Shown here piece by piece: positions 18,010 to 25,561 of a DNA stretch of 40,083 bases. Where the stretch lies: positions 1-40,083 of the forward strand of contig JAFRDE010000026.1 in the NCBI GenBank assembly GCA_017403985.1, in the 5' to 3' direction. The notes beneath the pieces are model-generated. The model saw nothing but the letters and a program-made list of their open reading frames with translations, was not told where the DNA came from and searched no databases. The number at the start of each line of letters is the position of its first letter. The first letter of the stretch is position 1. A program made the position numbers and the translations under genes. The DNA comes from Ruminococcus sp. Its GTDB lineage: Bacteria; Bacillota; Clostridia; Oscillospirales; Acutalibacteraceae.

Positions 18010-19734
18010 ATGAACCTCAAAAGAATCATAGACGTCGCGATGGGGCGCGAAAAAGCCGACCTCGTTCTCAAAGGCGCCAGCGTACTGAACGTCTTTACCG
18101 AGCAGCTCGAGCACAAGGACGTCGCGATCTGTGACGGATATATCGCTGGACTCGGACGATACGACGGCAAAGAGGAAGTCGACCTCAGCGGCAAGATCAT
18201 CGTCCCCGGCTTTATGGACGCGCACATGCATCTCGAAAGCACCCTGCTGACTCCCGCCGAGTTCGAGCGCGGCTCCCTCCCCTGCGGCACCACCGCGATC
18301 ATGGCAGATCCGCACGAGATCGCCAATGTAGCCGGAACCGAAGGTATCGACTACATGATGAAGCTGTGCAAAGGCTTGGATATGCATATCTACTTCAATC
18401 TCCCTTCCTGCGTACCCGCGGCTCCCTTGGAGGAAAGCGGCGAGACTCTGGAGGCGGAAGACCTGAAACCGTATTATCAAAAGGAAAACGTTCTGGGACT
18501 CGCCGAGGTGATGAACTCCTTCGGCGTATGCGAGGGCGACAGCGGTCTGCTGAATAAGATCGCCGACGCGAAAGCTCACGGAAAGATCATCGACGGCCAC
18601 GCGCCGTTTCTCGGCGGCAAGGACCTGTGCGCCTATACGGCGGCAGGCGTGCGCTCCGACCATGAATGTACCGACGCGCAGGAGGCAATCGACAAGCTGG
18701 CGCGCGGTCAATGGATCATGGTCCGCGAGGGTACCGCCGCGAAGAATCTCAACGCCCTCCTCCCCATCTGCAAGCCGCCTTACTGCTACCGAGCGATGCT
18801 CTGTACCGACGACCGTCATCCCGGCGGGCTTTTGGAGGAAGGTCATCTCGACGCCATCATCCGCAAAGCGGTGGATAAAGGCGTCAGCCCCGTGCACGCG
18901 ATACAAATGTGCACCTACAACACGGCGACCTACTTCGGACTGAAGGATTACGGCGCCGTCGCGCCGCGCTATCACGCCGATCTCGTCGTGCTGAGCGACT
19001 TCATCGACTTCAACGCGGAGCAGGTTTATATCGACGGCAAACGCGTCGCTGAAAACGGCAGGATTTTGAATGATAACGTCAAGCCGCTCCCCGACAGCGA
19101 AAAAGTCCTGCACTCATTCCATATGCCGAAGGTCACGCCCGATCAGCTTCGTTTCAAAGAGATCAAAGAGCGTCAAAGAGTCATCGGCTTAAAGCGCAGA
19201 GAGCTGCTGACGGATGAGATCATCATCCAGCCGACCGACGAAGGGCTCCTCAAAAACGGTATAGACCTCAAGAGAGATATCCTGAAAGCGGCGGTCTTTG
19301 AACGTCATCACGATACCGGACATATCGGTATCGGATTCATACAAGGCTACGGAATCAAACGCGGCGCGATCGCTACCAGCGTAGCGCATGACTCACACAA
19401 CCTGATCGTCGCGGGCTGCAGCGAAGAGGATATCGCTGCGGCGGCTAACGCGGTGCGCGAGATGGGCGGCGGTTTAGTGATCGTCGAAGACGGCAAGGTC
19501 GTCGAATCACTTCCCCTGCCGATTGCGGGACTGATGAGTCCCTTGCCGATCGAAGAAGTCAACAGACGGCTGAATCGGCTGAAAGAAGCCGCCAAACGGT
19601 TAGGCGCGTCCGAGGACATCGATCCATTTATGACGCTCGCGTTCGTCAGCCTGCCGGTCATCCCGGTCATGCGGCTCAACGGTAAAGGACTGATCAACGT
19701 CAACCGTCAGGAGATCGTCGAAGCGACGTTCTGA
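18010..19734 (+). CDS. ade: Adenine deaminase
   Basis: The protein is 574 residues, the normal length for bacterial Ade of the amidohydrolase superfamily. It converts adenine to hypoxanthine and ammonia for purine salvage. Metal-site motifs are FMDAHMHLEST (H72, H74), MADPHEIANV (H102), IDGHAPFL (H197) and SDHECTDAQEA (216-226). The family C-terminal segment (FERHHDTGHIGIGFIQGYG, then VAHDSHNLIVAGCSEEDI) is complete. AAGGAGGT lies 7 nt before the ATG. A family A repeat follows the stop codon, so linkage with the next gene is uncertain. Confidence 0.97.
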   Translation: MNLKRIIDVAMGREKADLVLKGASVLNVFTEQLEHKDVAICDGYIAGLGRYDGKEEVDLSGKIIVPGFMDAHMHLESTLLTPAEFERGSLPCGTTAIMADPHEIANVAGTEGIDYMMKLCKGLDMHIYFNLPSCVPAAPLEESGETLEAEDLKPYYQKENVLGLAEVMNSFGVCEGDSGLLNKIADAKAHGKIIDGHAPFLGGKDLCAYTAAGVRSDHECTDAQEAIDKLARGQWIMVREGTAAKNLNALLPICKPPYCYRAMLCTDDRHPGGLLEEGHLDAIIRKAVDKGVSPVHAIQMCTYNTATYFGLKDYGAVAPRYHADLVVLSDFIDFNAEQVYIDGKRVAENGRILNDNVKPLPDSEKVLHSFHMPKVTPDQLRFKEIKERQRVIGLKRRELLTDEIIIQPTDEGLLKNGIDLKRDILKAAVFERHHDTGHIGIGFIQGYGIKRGAIATSVAHDSHNLIVAGCSEEDIAAAANAVREMGGGLVIVEDGKVVESLPLPIAGLMSPLPIEEVNRRLNRLKEAAKRLGASEDIDPFMTLAFVSLPVIPVMRLNGKGLINVNRQEIVEATF

Positions 19735-19745
19735 TACAAATAAAA

Positions 19746-19875
19746 GTCATTGCGAGGAGTATGCAACCATGCCGACGACGCGGCAATCCCCCGGTCAAAA
19801 TATCGTTATGATATAACAGACAGGCGCAGTTCCTCTGTGTGGGATTCCCACGGGGCTAAAGCCCCTCGGAATGAC
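19746..19875 (+). repeat. Family A palindromic element, copy 4
   Basis: This 130-bp copy, the longest here, has ends GTCATTGCGAG and CTCGGAATGAC, the core CCTCTGTGTGGGATTCCCACG and a GGGGCTAAAGCCCC hairpin. It fills nearly all of the gap between ade and the FAD-dependent oxidoreductase gene. Confidence 0.85.
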
Positions 19876-19905
19876 AGCTGACATCAAACAACAGGAGAAA
19901 CAACT

Positions 19906-21276
19906 ATGAACTACGATATCATCATCATCGGCGCGGGTCCTGGAGGCATCTTCTCGGCATACGAATTTGCGACCAAGCGCCCCGATTTAAAGGTCGCGGT
20001 ATTTGAGACCGGCAGCGCGCTCGAACACCGCAAATGCCCCATCGACGGCGACAAGGTCAAATCCTGCATCAAATGCAAGACCTGCGCCATCATGTCCGGC
20101 TTCGGCGGCGCGGGAGCCTTCTCGGACGGCAAATACAACATCACCAACGACTTCGGCGGCACCATGCACGAGTATATCGGCCGCGACAAGGCGCTGGAGC
20201 TCATGCACTACGTGGATCAGATCAACATCGAGAACGGCGGCGAAGGGACAAAGCTCTATACCACCGCGGGCTCGGATTTCAAACGCATCTGTACCCAGAA
20301 CAGGCTGCAGCTGCTGGACGCATCCGTCCGTCACCTCGGCACCGACATCAACTATGTCGTGCTGGGCAATATCTATGAAAAAATCGCGGGGATCGTGGAT
20401 TTTCATTTCAACACCCCCGTCGAACACATTGAGATCATCGACGGCGGCTACCGCGTCCATCACAAGAACGGATACGACGAATGCTCCCGCTGTATCGTAT
20501 CGGTTGGGCGCTCCGGCTCCAAGTGGATGGAAAAGGTCTGTGACGAGCTCGGCATCCGAACCGAGTCGAACCGCGTGGATATCGGCGTACGCGTCGAGCT
20601 GCCCGCCGTCATATTTTCCCATCTGACCGACGAGCTGTATGAAAGCAAGATCGTGTACCGCACCGAAAAGTTCGAGGACAACGTCCGCACCTTCTGCATG
20701 AACCCCAACGGCATCGTCGTCAACGAAAACACCAACGGCATCGTGACCGTCAACGGACACAGCTTTGAAGACCCCTCTAAAAAGACGGAGAATACCAACT
20801 TCGCGCTGTTGGTATCGAAGCACTTTTCCGAACCGTTTGAGGACTCCAACGGTTACGGCGAGAGCATCGCGATGCTGAGCAATATGCTCGGCGGCGGCGT
20901 GATCGTCCAGCGTTTCGGCGACCTCGAACGCGGCAGACGCTCCAACCACAAGCGCATCGAAGAAAGCACCGTCCGCCCGACCTTACAGGCAACTCCGGGC
21001 GATCTGAGTCTGGTGCTTCCCAAGCGCATCTTAGACGATATCATCGAGATGATCTACGCGCTCGACAAGATCGCGCCAGGCACCGCGAACGACGACACCC
21101 TGCTCTACGGCGTGGAGGTCAAGTTCTATAACATGGAGGTAGCCCTCGATGAGAACCTGATGACCGAGCACGATGGGCTGTACGTCATCGGCGACGGCTC
21201 CGGCGTCACCCATTCCCTCTCCCATGCCTCCGCCAGCGGCGTATACGTCGCCCGGAAGATCATGGAAAAGACGTAA
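19906..21276 (+). CDS. FAD-dependent oxidoreductase (COG2509-like)
   Basis: The protein is 456 residues. The N-terminus YDIIIIGAGPGGIFSAYEFA is a dinucleotide-binding GxGxxG motif, followed by an acidic residue at the end of the second strand (VFETG). A Cys cluster follows (C at about 44, CIKCKTC at about 54-60), then GFGGAGAFSDGKY, typical of the uncharacterised FAD-dependent dehydrogenases of COG2509. The C-terminal GLYVIGDGSGVTHSLSHASASGVYVARKI is the second FAD-contact segment. Cytosolic. The CxxCxxC run might bind a metal or an iron-sulfur cluster. The natural substrate is unknown. The ribosome site (AGGAGAAAC) is good. An MFS-like permease gene follows after 24 bp. Confidence 0.85.
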   Translation: MNYDIIIIGAGPGGIFSAYEFATKRPDLKVAVFETGSALEHRKCPIDGDKVKSCIKCKTCAIMSGFGGAGAFSDGKYNITNDFGGTMHEYIGRDKALELMHYVDQINIENGGEGTKLYTTAGSDFKRICTQNRLQLLDASVRHLGTDINYVVLGNIYEKIAGIVDFHFNTPVEHIEIIDGGYRVHHKNGYDECSRCIVSVGRSGSKWMEKVCDELGIRTESNRVDIGVRVELPAVIFSHLTDELYESKIVYRTEKFEDNVRTFCMNPNGIVVNENTNGIVTVNGHSFEDPSKKTENTNFALLVSKHFSEPFEDSNGYGESIAMLSNMLGGGVIVQRFGDLERGRRSNHKRIEESTVRPTLQATPGDLSLVLPKRILDDIIEMIYALDKIAPGTANDDTLLYGVEVKFYNMEVALDENLMTEHDGLYVIGDGSGVTHSLSHASASGVYVARKIMEKT

Positions 21277-21300
21277 TCAAAAATAATCAGAATTATAACT

Positions 21301-22359
21301 ATGAAGAAAAGCAACCAATTAGGACTGTATTACTTTTTCATCCATTTTTTACTGGAAGTCACCTGCTTCTATGTGCTGACAAGCTATATCAAAAGCCCTT
21401 TGATCTGGGGCGTCAGTCTGCTGTATGACTTTGTCGCTTTCGTGCCTCAGGGGATCGTCGGCTTTCTGCGGGATAAGGGTATCCGCATCGATTGGGCTCT
21501 GTTGGGCACCGGGATCACCACCGTTTCATTGATCCTGCTTTCTGTGAATCTCAACGCCTTTCTCGTCATAGCCGTTTTATCGATCGGCAACTGTATGGTA
21601 CATATTCAGGGCGCCGAGGCGACCCTGCGCTCATCTCCGGGGAAGATCACGCCTGCCGCCGTATTCGTATCAGGAGGAGCCTTCGGTCTGGTCACCGGTA
21701 AAATGCTGTCTCTGCACGGCGTTTCTGTCTGGTGGATCATCGCGCTGAATGTTTTGGCTTTCGGTCTTATCCTCTTGACGAAAAGGATAAAAACAGGCGA
21801 CGGAGAGGAAAATCTCAGTCAATATGATTTCGCGAACAAAAAGATCAACGGCGTCGCCGTGATCCTGCTCGCGACCTTTGTCGTAGCGGTACGCGCCTAT
21901 ATGGGCTACGGGATCCCGACCTCGTGGAACAAGACGGAGCTGCAAACGATAATCCTCTACTCCTGTATGGGACTCGGCAAGGCGCTGGGCGGTATCCTCA
22001 CCGATAAGATCGGAATCCGACTGACGGCGATCATCAGCACAGTCGGCGCTCTGCCGTTCATGATCTTCGGCGCGGAGGTAATGGAGCTCTCGCTGATCGG
22101 CGTCACACTGTTCAGCATGACGATGGCGGTCTCGCTGGCGGTGATCTTATCGCGTCTGCAGGCTTATCCGGGCGTCGCGTTCGGCTTCACTACGATCGGT
22201 CTGTTCCTGGGGACGCTTCCGTTCTTCTTTTTCCGTATCCAATCGGTGCTGACGAACAGTATCGTCATCTCGATCCTGACCGTTCCGTGCGTCGTCATCC
22301 TTTGGATCATCTGCGGGAAAAAGAACGATAAAACACCCCTTCAAAACCCAATAGATTAA
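21301..22359 (+). CDS. MFS-like permease, function unknown
   Basis: The protein is 352 residues and very hydrophobic, with roughly ten to twelve predicted membrane helices. In the middle, GLGKALGGILTDKIGIRLTA fits the MFS loop motif GxLxDrxG, and a similar position in the first half holds GFLRDKGIRID. It is short for an MFS protein (usually about 400) and has a charged cytoplasmic loop (KRIKTGDGEENLSQYDFANKK) between the halves. No substrate can be proposed. It follows the FAD oxidoreductase by 24 bp with a weak ribosome site and is followed by three small membrane protein genes with very tight spacing, so all probably share one transcript ending at 23401-23432. Confidence 0.75.
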   Translation: MKKSNQLGLYYFFIHFLLEVTCFYVLTSYIKSPLIWGVSLLYDFVAFVPQGIVGFLRDKGIRIDWALLGTGITTVSLILLSVNLNAFLVIAVLSIGNCMVHIQGAEATLRSSPGKITPAAVFVSGGAFGLVTGKMLSLHGVSVWWIIALNVLAFGLILLTKRIKTGDGEENLSQYDFANKKINGVAVILLATFVVAVRAYMGYGIPTSWNKTELQTIILYSCMGLGKALGGILTDKIGIRLTAIISTVGALPFMIFGAEVMELSLIGVTLFSMTMAVSLAVILSRLQAYPGVAFGFTTIGLFLGTLPFFFFRIQSVLTNSIVISILTVPCVVILWIICGKKNDKTPLQNPID

Positions 22360-22377
22360 ACAGAAAGGACGTCAAAT

Positions 22378-22593
22378 ATGATTCTCAATTATTTACCGAA
22401 TTGTACAGCCGATGCAGCCATGCCGCCTACTGTCTCACTTTCGTTGGCGCTGTTGGTCGCCGTCCCTGTTCTGACCGCCTTGATCGCCGTCGTCATCATA
22501 CTGCTTGTAGAGCGAAACCGCAAAAAGCGATCCTCAAATACCGCCGAAACCATGTATAACGCAAAAAGCGGCGATTACAATCATAAGCCCTGA
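22378..22593 (+). CDS. Small single-span membrane protein with ADAxxPPT motif
   Basis: This 71-residue protein was not recognised. The first 20 residues contain C9 and the segment TADAAMPPTV. Residues 20-46 form one hydrophobic helix, followed by the basic stretch RNRKKR and a polar tail, implying an outside N-terminus and a cytoplasmic tail. There is no cleavable signal peptide. A good AAAGGA ribosome site lies upstream and the gene starts 18 bp after the permease. The next gene's product shares the C-x(1-2)-ADA-xx-PPT segment and the same topology, so the two look like divergent paralogues. Confidence 0.7.
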   Translation: MILNYLPNCTADAAMPPTVSLSLALLVAVPVLTALIAVVIILLVERNRKKRSSNTAETMYNAKSGDYNHKP

Positions 22594-22610
22594 TAGAAAG
22601 GAAGATGAAT

Positions 22611-23027
22611 ATGAATATGAATCTCAATGAATTGATCTGTCTCCCGGCGGACGCGATACTCCCTCCTACGCCCAATAACAATCAATCCCAACAGGAGGAA
22701 AAAGAAGTCGAGATTATCGAAGATATCGAGATCGACGTTTCCGTACCCGAGGTTGAAACAGAGGCGCCCGCCACACAAGCTCAGGAAGCGGTTGAGACAC
22801 AGGTCGAAACCGTCGCCGTCGCAACCGAGGCGCCGGCGAGTACCGTCGATTCCGGCTCGCTGATCCAGACGCTGTATATCATCATCCCGGTGCTTGCGGT
22901 CACGCTCATCGCGCTGATCGTGCTTTTGATCGTTACGAAGACAAAGAACAAGAAGTCTTCCGATTCTTCTTCACAGCAAACCAACCCCGGCATGAACCGG
23001 AACGACAACGGAAACCGTAACCAATAA
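22611..23027 (+). CDS. Single-span membrane protein with acidic ectodomain and ADAxxPPT motif
   Basis: This roughly 138-residue protein was not recognised. The N-terminal LNELICLPADAILPPT resembles that of the preceding small protein. Residues 20-80 are low-complexity and strongly acidic (EEKEVEIIEDIEIDVSVPEVE, then ETEAPATQ-like repeats). A hydrophobic helix (about 86-110) follows, then KTKNKK and a Ser/Gln/Asn-rich tail. This predicts an outside acidic domain, one span and an inside basic tail. Three in-frame ATGs lie close together; 22611 is preferred because AAAGGA sits 8 nt before it. The stop overlaps the next start (TAATG). Confidence 0.7.
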   Translation: MNMNLNELICLPADAILPPTPNNNQSQQEEKEVEIIEDIEIDVSVPEVETEAPATQAQEAVETQVETVAVATEAPASTVDSGSLIQTLYIIIPVLAVTLIALIVLLIVTKTKNKKSSDSSSQQTNPGMNRNDNGNRNQ

Positions 23028-23392
23028 TGCAAAGAATACTGCTCTCTCTGTTTCTCAGCCTGATCCTGACGCTCGCGGTAGAATTATTGATAGCGTTCCT
23101 GTTAAAAATCAGGCGGGGAAAAGATCTTTTCATTATCGGTCTTGTGAATCTGCTGTCGAATCCCGTCGTTAACTATTGCTATTACTGGGCGATCTATTTC
23201 TTCACGGCAAGAAGCGTATATACCGTACTGATCCTCATCGCTCTTGAAGTTGCCGCGGTCATTATCGAGTATCTCATCTACAAACGACTGCTGTCATTTG
23301 AGCGCTTCGGAAAGCTGAAGCTGTCACTGCTGCTCAACGGGGCATCTTTTCTGACAGGTCTTATTATCAGCATCATATTAAATATAGTATAA
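23027..23392 (+). CDS. Four-helix membrane protein, function unknown
   Basis: This 121-residue protein was not recognised. Four hydrophobic helices are visible (about 3-27, 34-62, 65-88, 98-121), with the most distinctive segment, GLVNLLSNPVVNYCYYWA, in the second. Charged loops are short. The ATG overlaps the preceding stop by one base, indicating translational coupling. This is the last gene of the plus-strand operon, with a strong terminator 9 bp after its stop. A role as the partner subunit of the neighbouring permease or small proteins is possible but unproven. Confidence 0.7.
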   Translation: MQRILLSLFLSLILTLAVELLIAFLLKIRRGKDLFIIGLVNLLSNPVVNYCYYWAIYFFTARSVYTVLILIALEVAAVIIEYLIYKRLLSFERFGKLKLSLLLNGASFLTGLIISIILNIV

Positions 23393-23400
23393 AAAACATT

Positions 23401-23440
23401 GGGTCTGCTGCACAAACGAGTGCAGCAGACCCTTATTTTA
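23401..23440 (+). terminator. Rho-independent terminator of the plus-strand operon
   Basis: A perfect 13-bp stem GGGTCTGCTGCAC/GTGCAGCAGACCC (23401-23413 and 23420-23432) with loop AAACGA is followed by TTATTTTA. Confidence 0.9.
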
Positions 23441-23488
23441 TAACGATATTCATACTAATCCTTGATAAAAAGATTGAATAAGATATTA

Positions 23489-23574
23489 GAGATAAATTCT
23501 GCAGAGCGCGACGGACGACGCAGACAGGCTGGCGCCTGTCAAGGAGTCCAACAAAGCTATGCAGAATTCATCTC
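23489..23574. repeat. 86-bp structured element with 15-bp terminal inverted repeats
   Basis: The ends GAGATAAATTCTGCA and TGCAGAATTCATCTC match in 14 of 15 positions when inverted. Inside is a hairpin GACAGGC-TGGC-GCCTGTC enclosed by GGAC/GTCC. It lies in the convergent gap between the plus-strand operon and the VanX-like gene. It could be a miniature mobile element, an RNA structure or part of a terminator. Confidence 0.6.
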
Positions 23575-23608
23575 AATAGATGTTAAAGATTTTTATTAAG
23601 GAGTAGTA

Positions 23609-24487
23609 TTAATAAACCAGCGAAGATGAGCTGACCGGGAAGTTGAAATAGGTGGACGGATACGGCTCGTTATTCAGCGTAAAATCCCACCATTCCGTCG
23701 CGCACGGGCTGAAACCGTTGTTCAGCATCGCGTTTCTGAGCGTCATGCGATTCCGATACTGCTCCTCGCTCACACCCGTATAATCCGGATGGGATACCGT
23801 ACTGAAATAGTCGAAGCCGCCGCCCATATCGACCGGCTCGCCTGTATCGATATCCGCTAAACTCATATCGACCTTACTGCCCCGGCTGTGGCCGGAATAG
23901 TAGGCGATATATCCGTAATCAAACAAAAGCGACTTATCGATATCGGGATAGAAAACCTCTTTCATCGCTGTATCACTGCTGTCGGACGCCCATGATACAA
24001 AATGATCCACTGCCGAACGCGGGCGGTACGCGTCATAGATAATCAGCCTGTAGCCTTCATCCCGCAGTTCGTCGGCGGCGTTCTTCAAAGCATAAGCCGC
24101 CTCTTCCGATAACAGCGCGATCGGCTCCTCATAGCCGTCGATCCTTTTGCCGACGAAATTGTACTCCGAATAATAGCGGATATCCATGATCGCATCGGGA
24201 ATCACATCGCCGACCGATACAAAGCCGGTGGCGTCATAGGGATCGTACGGATCGGAACGATCCCAGCGAAAGGTATATTCCGTAGGCGCCTGCGTCTCGG
24301 GAGGCTCGGTCAAAGGCGCCTGGGTCTCAGTTGCAGCTTGCGTTGGTACGACAGCGGCAGTCTCAGCATCGGTCGCAGCGGAGCTTCCCGCCGGATCGCC
24401 GTTCAAAGAGCCGCCGCAGGAAGCCAGACAAACGCAGAGGATAAGCGCCGCAAGCGCGGTCAAACACCGATTCATCCTATACTTCAT
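23609..24487 (-). CDS. VanX/DdpX-like M15 D-Ala-D-Ala dipeptidase lipoprotein
   Basis: The protein is about 292 residues. A signal peptide ends in the lipobox LASC (C24), predicting a lipoprotein attached after Lgt action. A Thr/Ala/Pro-rich linker (30-70) follows. The catalytic domain matches peptidase family M15D: DIRYYSEYNFVG, YRLIIYDAYRPRSAV (with the conserved Arg), SGHSRGSKVDMSL (zinc ligands H200 and D207) and EWWDF (catalytic E265). The third zinc ligand, normally the His of EWWH, is Asp here (D268). It may cleave D-Ala-D-Ala or other cell-wall dipeptides outside the cell. The start is unsure: TTG 24505 (overlapping the upstream gene), ATG 24487 or ATG 24475. No van regulatory genes are nearby, so a resistance role is not supported. 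Confidence 0.85.
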   Translation of the reverse strand: MKYRMNRCLTALAALILCVCLASCGGSLNGDPAGSSAATDAETAAVVPTQAATETQAPLTEPPETQAPTEYTFRWDRSDPYDPYDATGFVSVGDVIPDAIMDIRYYSEYNFVGKRIDGYEEPIALLSEEAAYALKNAADELRDEGYRLIIYDAYRPRSAVDHFVSWASDSSDTAMKEVFYPDIDKSLLFDYGYIAYYSGHSRGSKVDMSLADIDTGEPVDMGGGFDYFSTVSHPDYTGVSEEQYRNRMTLRNAMLNNGFSPCATEWWDFTLNNEPYPSTYFNFPVSSSSLVY

Positions 24488-24491
24488 CACA

Positions 24492-25292
24492 TCAATACGG
24501 CTCAACGTAGCTCAGACAAGTGTCCTTGTATTCGCCTTTATCAACGCTGACGATCGTGATCTTGACATACTCCGTCGCTACCGGAGAGCTGAACTTGATA
24601 TCCTGTGTGGATTTTCTCTTTTCGGTGCTGAAAACCGTCAGATCGACATTAACGCTCCTGCCGTCGGAAAACTCGATCTTGATTACTTCCGGCTTACTGT
24701 TAGAGCTGTACTGTTTTGAAGTGCCGGCATAACCGTTGATGATCTTCAATCCGCTCAGCATCTGCTTTTCGGGGAGTTCGAGCCTGATCCATTCTCCCTC
24801 GCCGTAATCCGACGCGCCCTCACACCAGCAGGTGCCGTCGTTTTTCAGCACATTTTCCGCTTTGTAGCTGTGACCTGCCTGATCGCCGAGAACGGAGCTG
24901 GCTGTTGCATCAGAGAATTCAGAGGCGCTGCTCAGCTCGATCACCTCTTCCTCTGTCTCCTCGACTGTCTCTTCCTGCGTCACACTTGTCTGTTGCTGAA
25001 CCGCTTTCGCTGACTGTTGTATTTGTTCGGTGATATTATTATCGATATTCTGAGCTGACAGCGCGTACGCAAAAACGCCGACAGCGGCTATGAGCGCCAC
25101 GCCTACCACTGCGATCAAAACGATCAAAACCGTCGATAAAGCCGATTTCTTTTTTGGTGCAGCCTGTATCGGCTGCTGAACAGTCCGATCAGCTTGAGGC
25201 GCTTTATTCACAGTCGTGACCGGAGCGCCGCAATTCGGACAGAATTTCGCATTATCTCTTAACTCGGATCCGCAGTTATCGCAAAACATCAT
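24492..25292 (-). CDS. Zinc-ribbon membrane protein with NADase-type glycan-binding-like ectodomain
   Basis: The protein is about 266 residues from MMFCDNCG. Residues 4-23 are a zinc ribbon (CDNCG, then CPNCG), followed by a Pro/Gln linker. A single membrane helix at about 53-77 (STVLIVLIAVVGVALIAAVGVFAYAL) is followed by a Gln/Glu-rich stalk. The C-terminal domain of about 130 residues (YKAENVLKNDGTCWCEG, GEWIRLELPE, GLKIINGYAG) resembles the discoidin-like NADase-type glycan-binding domain. The topology is ribbon inside, binding domain outside. The start is fixed by GGAGGG at 25296-25301 (ATG 25292 or 25289); upstream in-frame codons overlap the promoter. It lies just upstream of the VanX-like gene, with a 4-bp gap if ATG 24487 is that gene's start. 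A cell-surface sensing role is inferred only. Confidence 0.8.
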   Translation of the reverse strand: MMFCDNCGSELRDNAKFCPNCGAPVTTVNKAPQADRTVQQPIQAAPKKKSALSTVLIVLIAVVGVALIAAVGVFAYALSAQNIDNNITEQIQQSAKAVQQQTSVTQEETVEETEEEVIELSSASEFSDATASSVLGDQAGHSYKAENVLKNDGTCWCEGASDYGEGEWIRLELPEKQMLSGLKIINGYAGTSKQYSSNSKPEVIKIEFSDGRSVNVDLTVFSTEKRKSTQDIKFSSPVATEYVKITIVSVDKGEYKDTCLSYVEPY

Positions 25293-25323
25293 ATACCCTC
25301 CAAAGCATTCTCTTTCTGAAACT

Positions 25324-25352
25324 ATTCTACCATATTCTTTGTCCTTGTACAA
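25324..25352 (-). promoter_or_regulatory. Putative SigA promoter of the zinc-ribbon protein gene
   Basis: TTGTAC (25352-25347), 17 bp, TAGAAT (25329-25324) on the minus strand, about 32 bp before the start codon. Confidence 0.6.
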
Positions 25353-25401
25353 TCCAAAAAAACAGCGTCATCTTTATACAAATTATACAACTATTTATAG
25401 T

Positions 25402-25443
25402 GGGCAGTGAGCAGTAGGCGGTGGACAGTGGGCAGTGAGCAGT
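25402..25443. repeat. Three tandem 14-bp repeats
   Basis: The units GGGCAGTGAGCAGT, AGGCGGTGGACAGT and GGGCAGTGAGCAGT abut exactly. They are followed by a degenerate TTTTTAGTTGATAGTTTTTAG stretch. A related AGTTGATAGTT/TTTTTAGT mixture occurs near 28955-29005. Confidence 0.8.
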
Positions 25444-25480
25444 TTTTAGTTGATAGTTTTTAGTAAAACTTTTTTTACAT

Positions 25481-25521
25481 AAAAAACAGCACCACTTTAT
25501 TGTTGAAGTAAAGGGATGCTG
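25481..25521 (-). terminator. Rho-independent terminator after dacA
   Basis: On the minus strand CAGCATCCCTTTA pairs with TAAAGTGGTGCTG (one mismatch, one G-U) around a 9-nt loop, followed by TTTTTT. A second hairpin, GGGGAGGGGCTTGCTCCTCCC (about 25531-25552), lies between it and the dacA stop. Confidence 0.8.
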
Positions 25522-25561
25522 CTATATCAGGGAGGAGCAAGCCCCTCCCCCTACAATTATT

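Noticed and set aside
17833-19113. Minus-strand 426-codon frame
   Set aside because: It is antisense to adenine deaminase, which has all metal-binding motifs on the plus strand.
19987-20949. Minus-strand 320-codon frame
   Set aside because: Antisense to the FAD-dependent oxidoreductase, which has both nucleotide-binding motifs on the plus strand.
23609-24487. Vancomycin-resistance vanX
   Set aside because: There is no vanH, vanA/B-type ligase or vanRS nearby, the protein is a lipoprotein, and a zinc ligand is changed. A cell-wall peptidase role is more likely.
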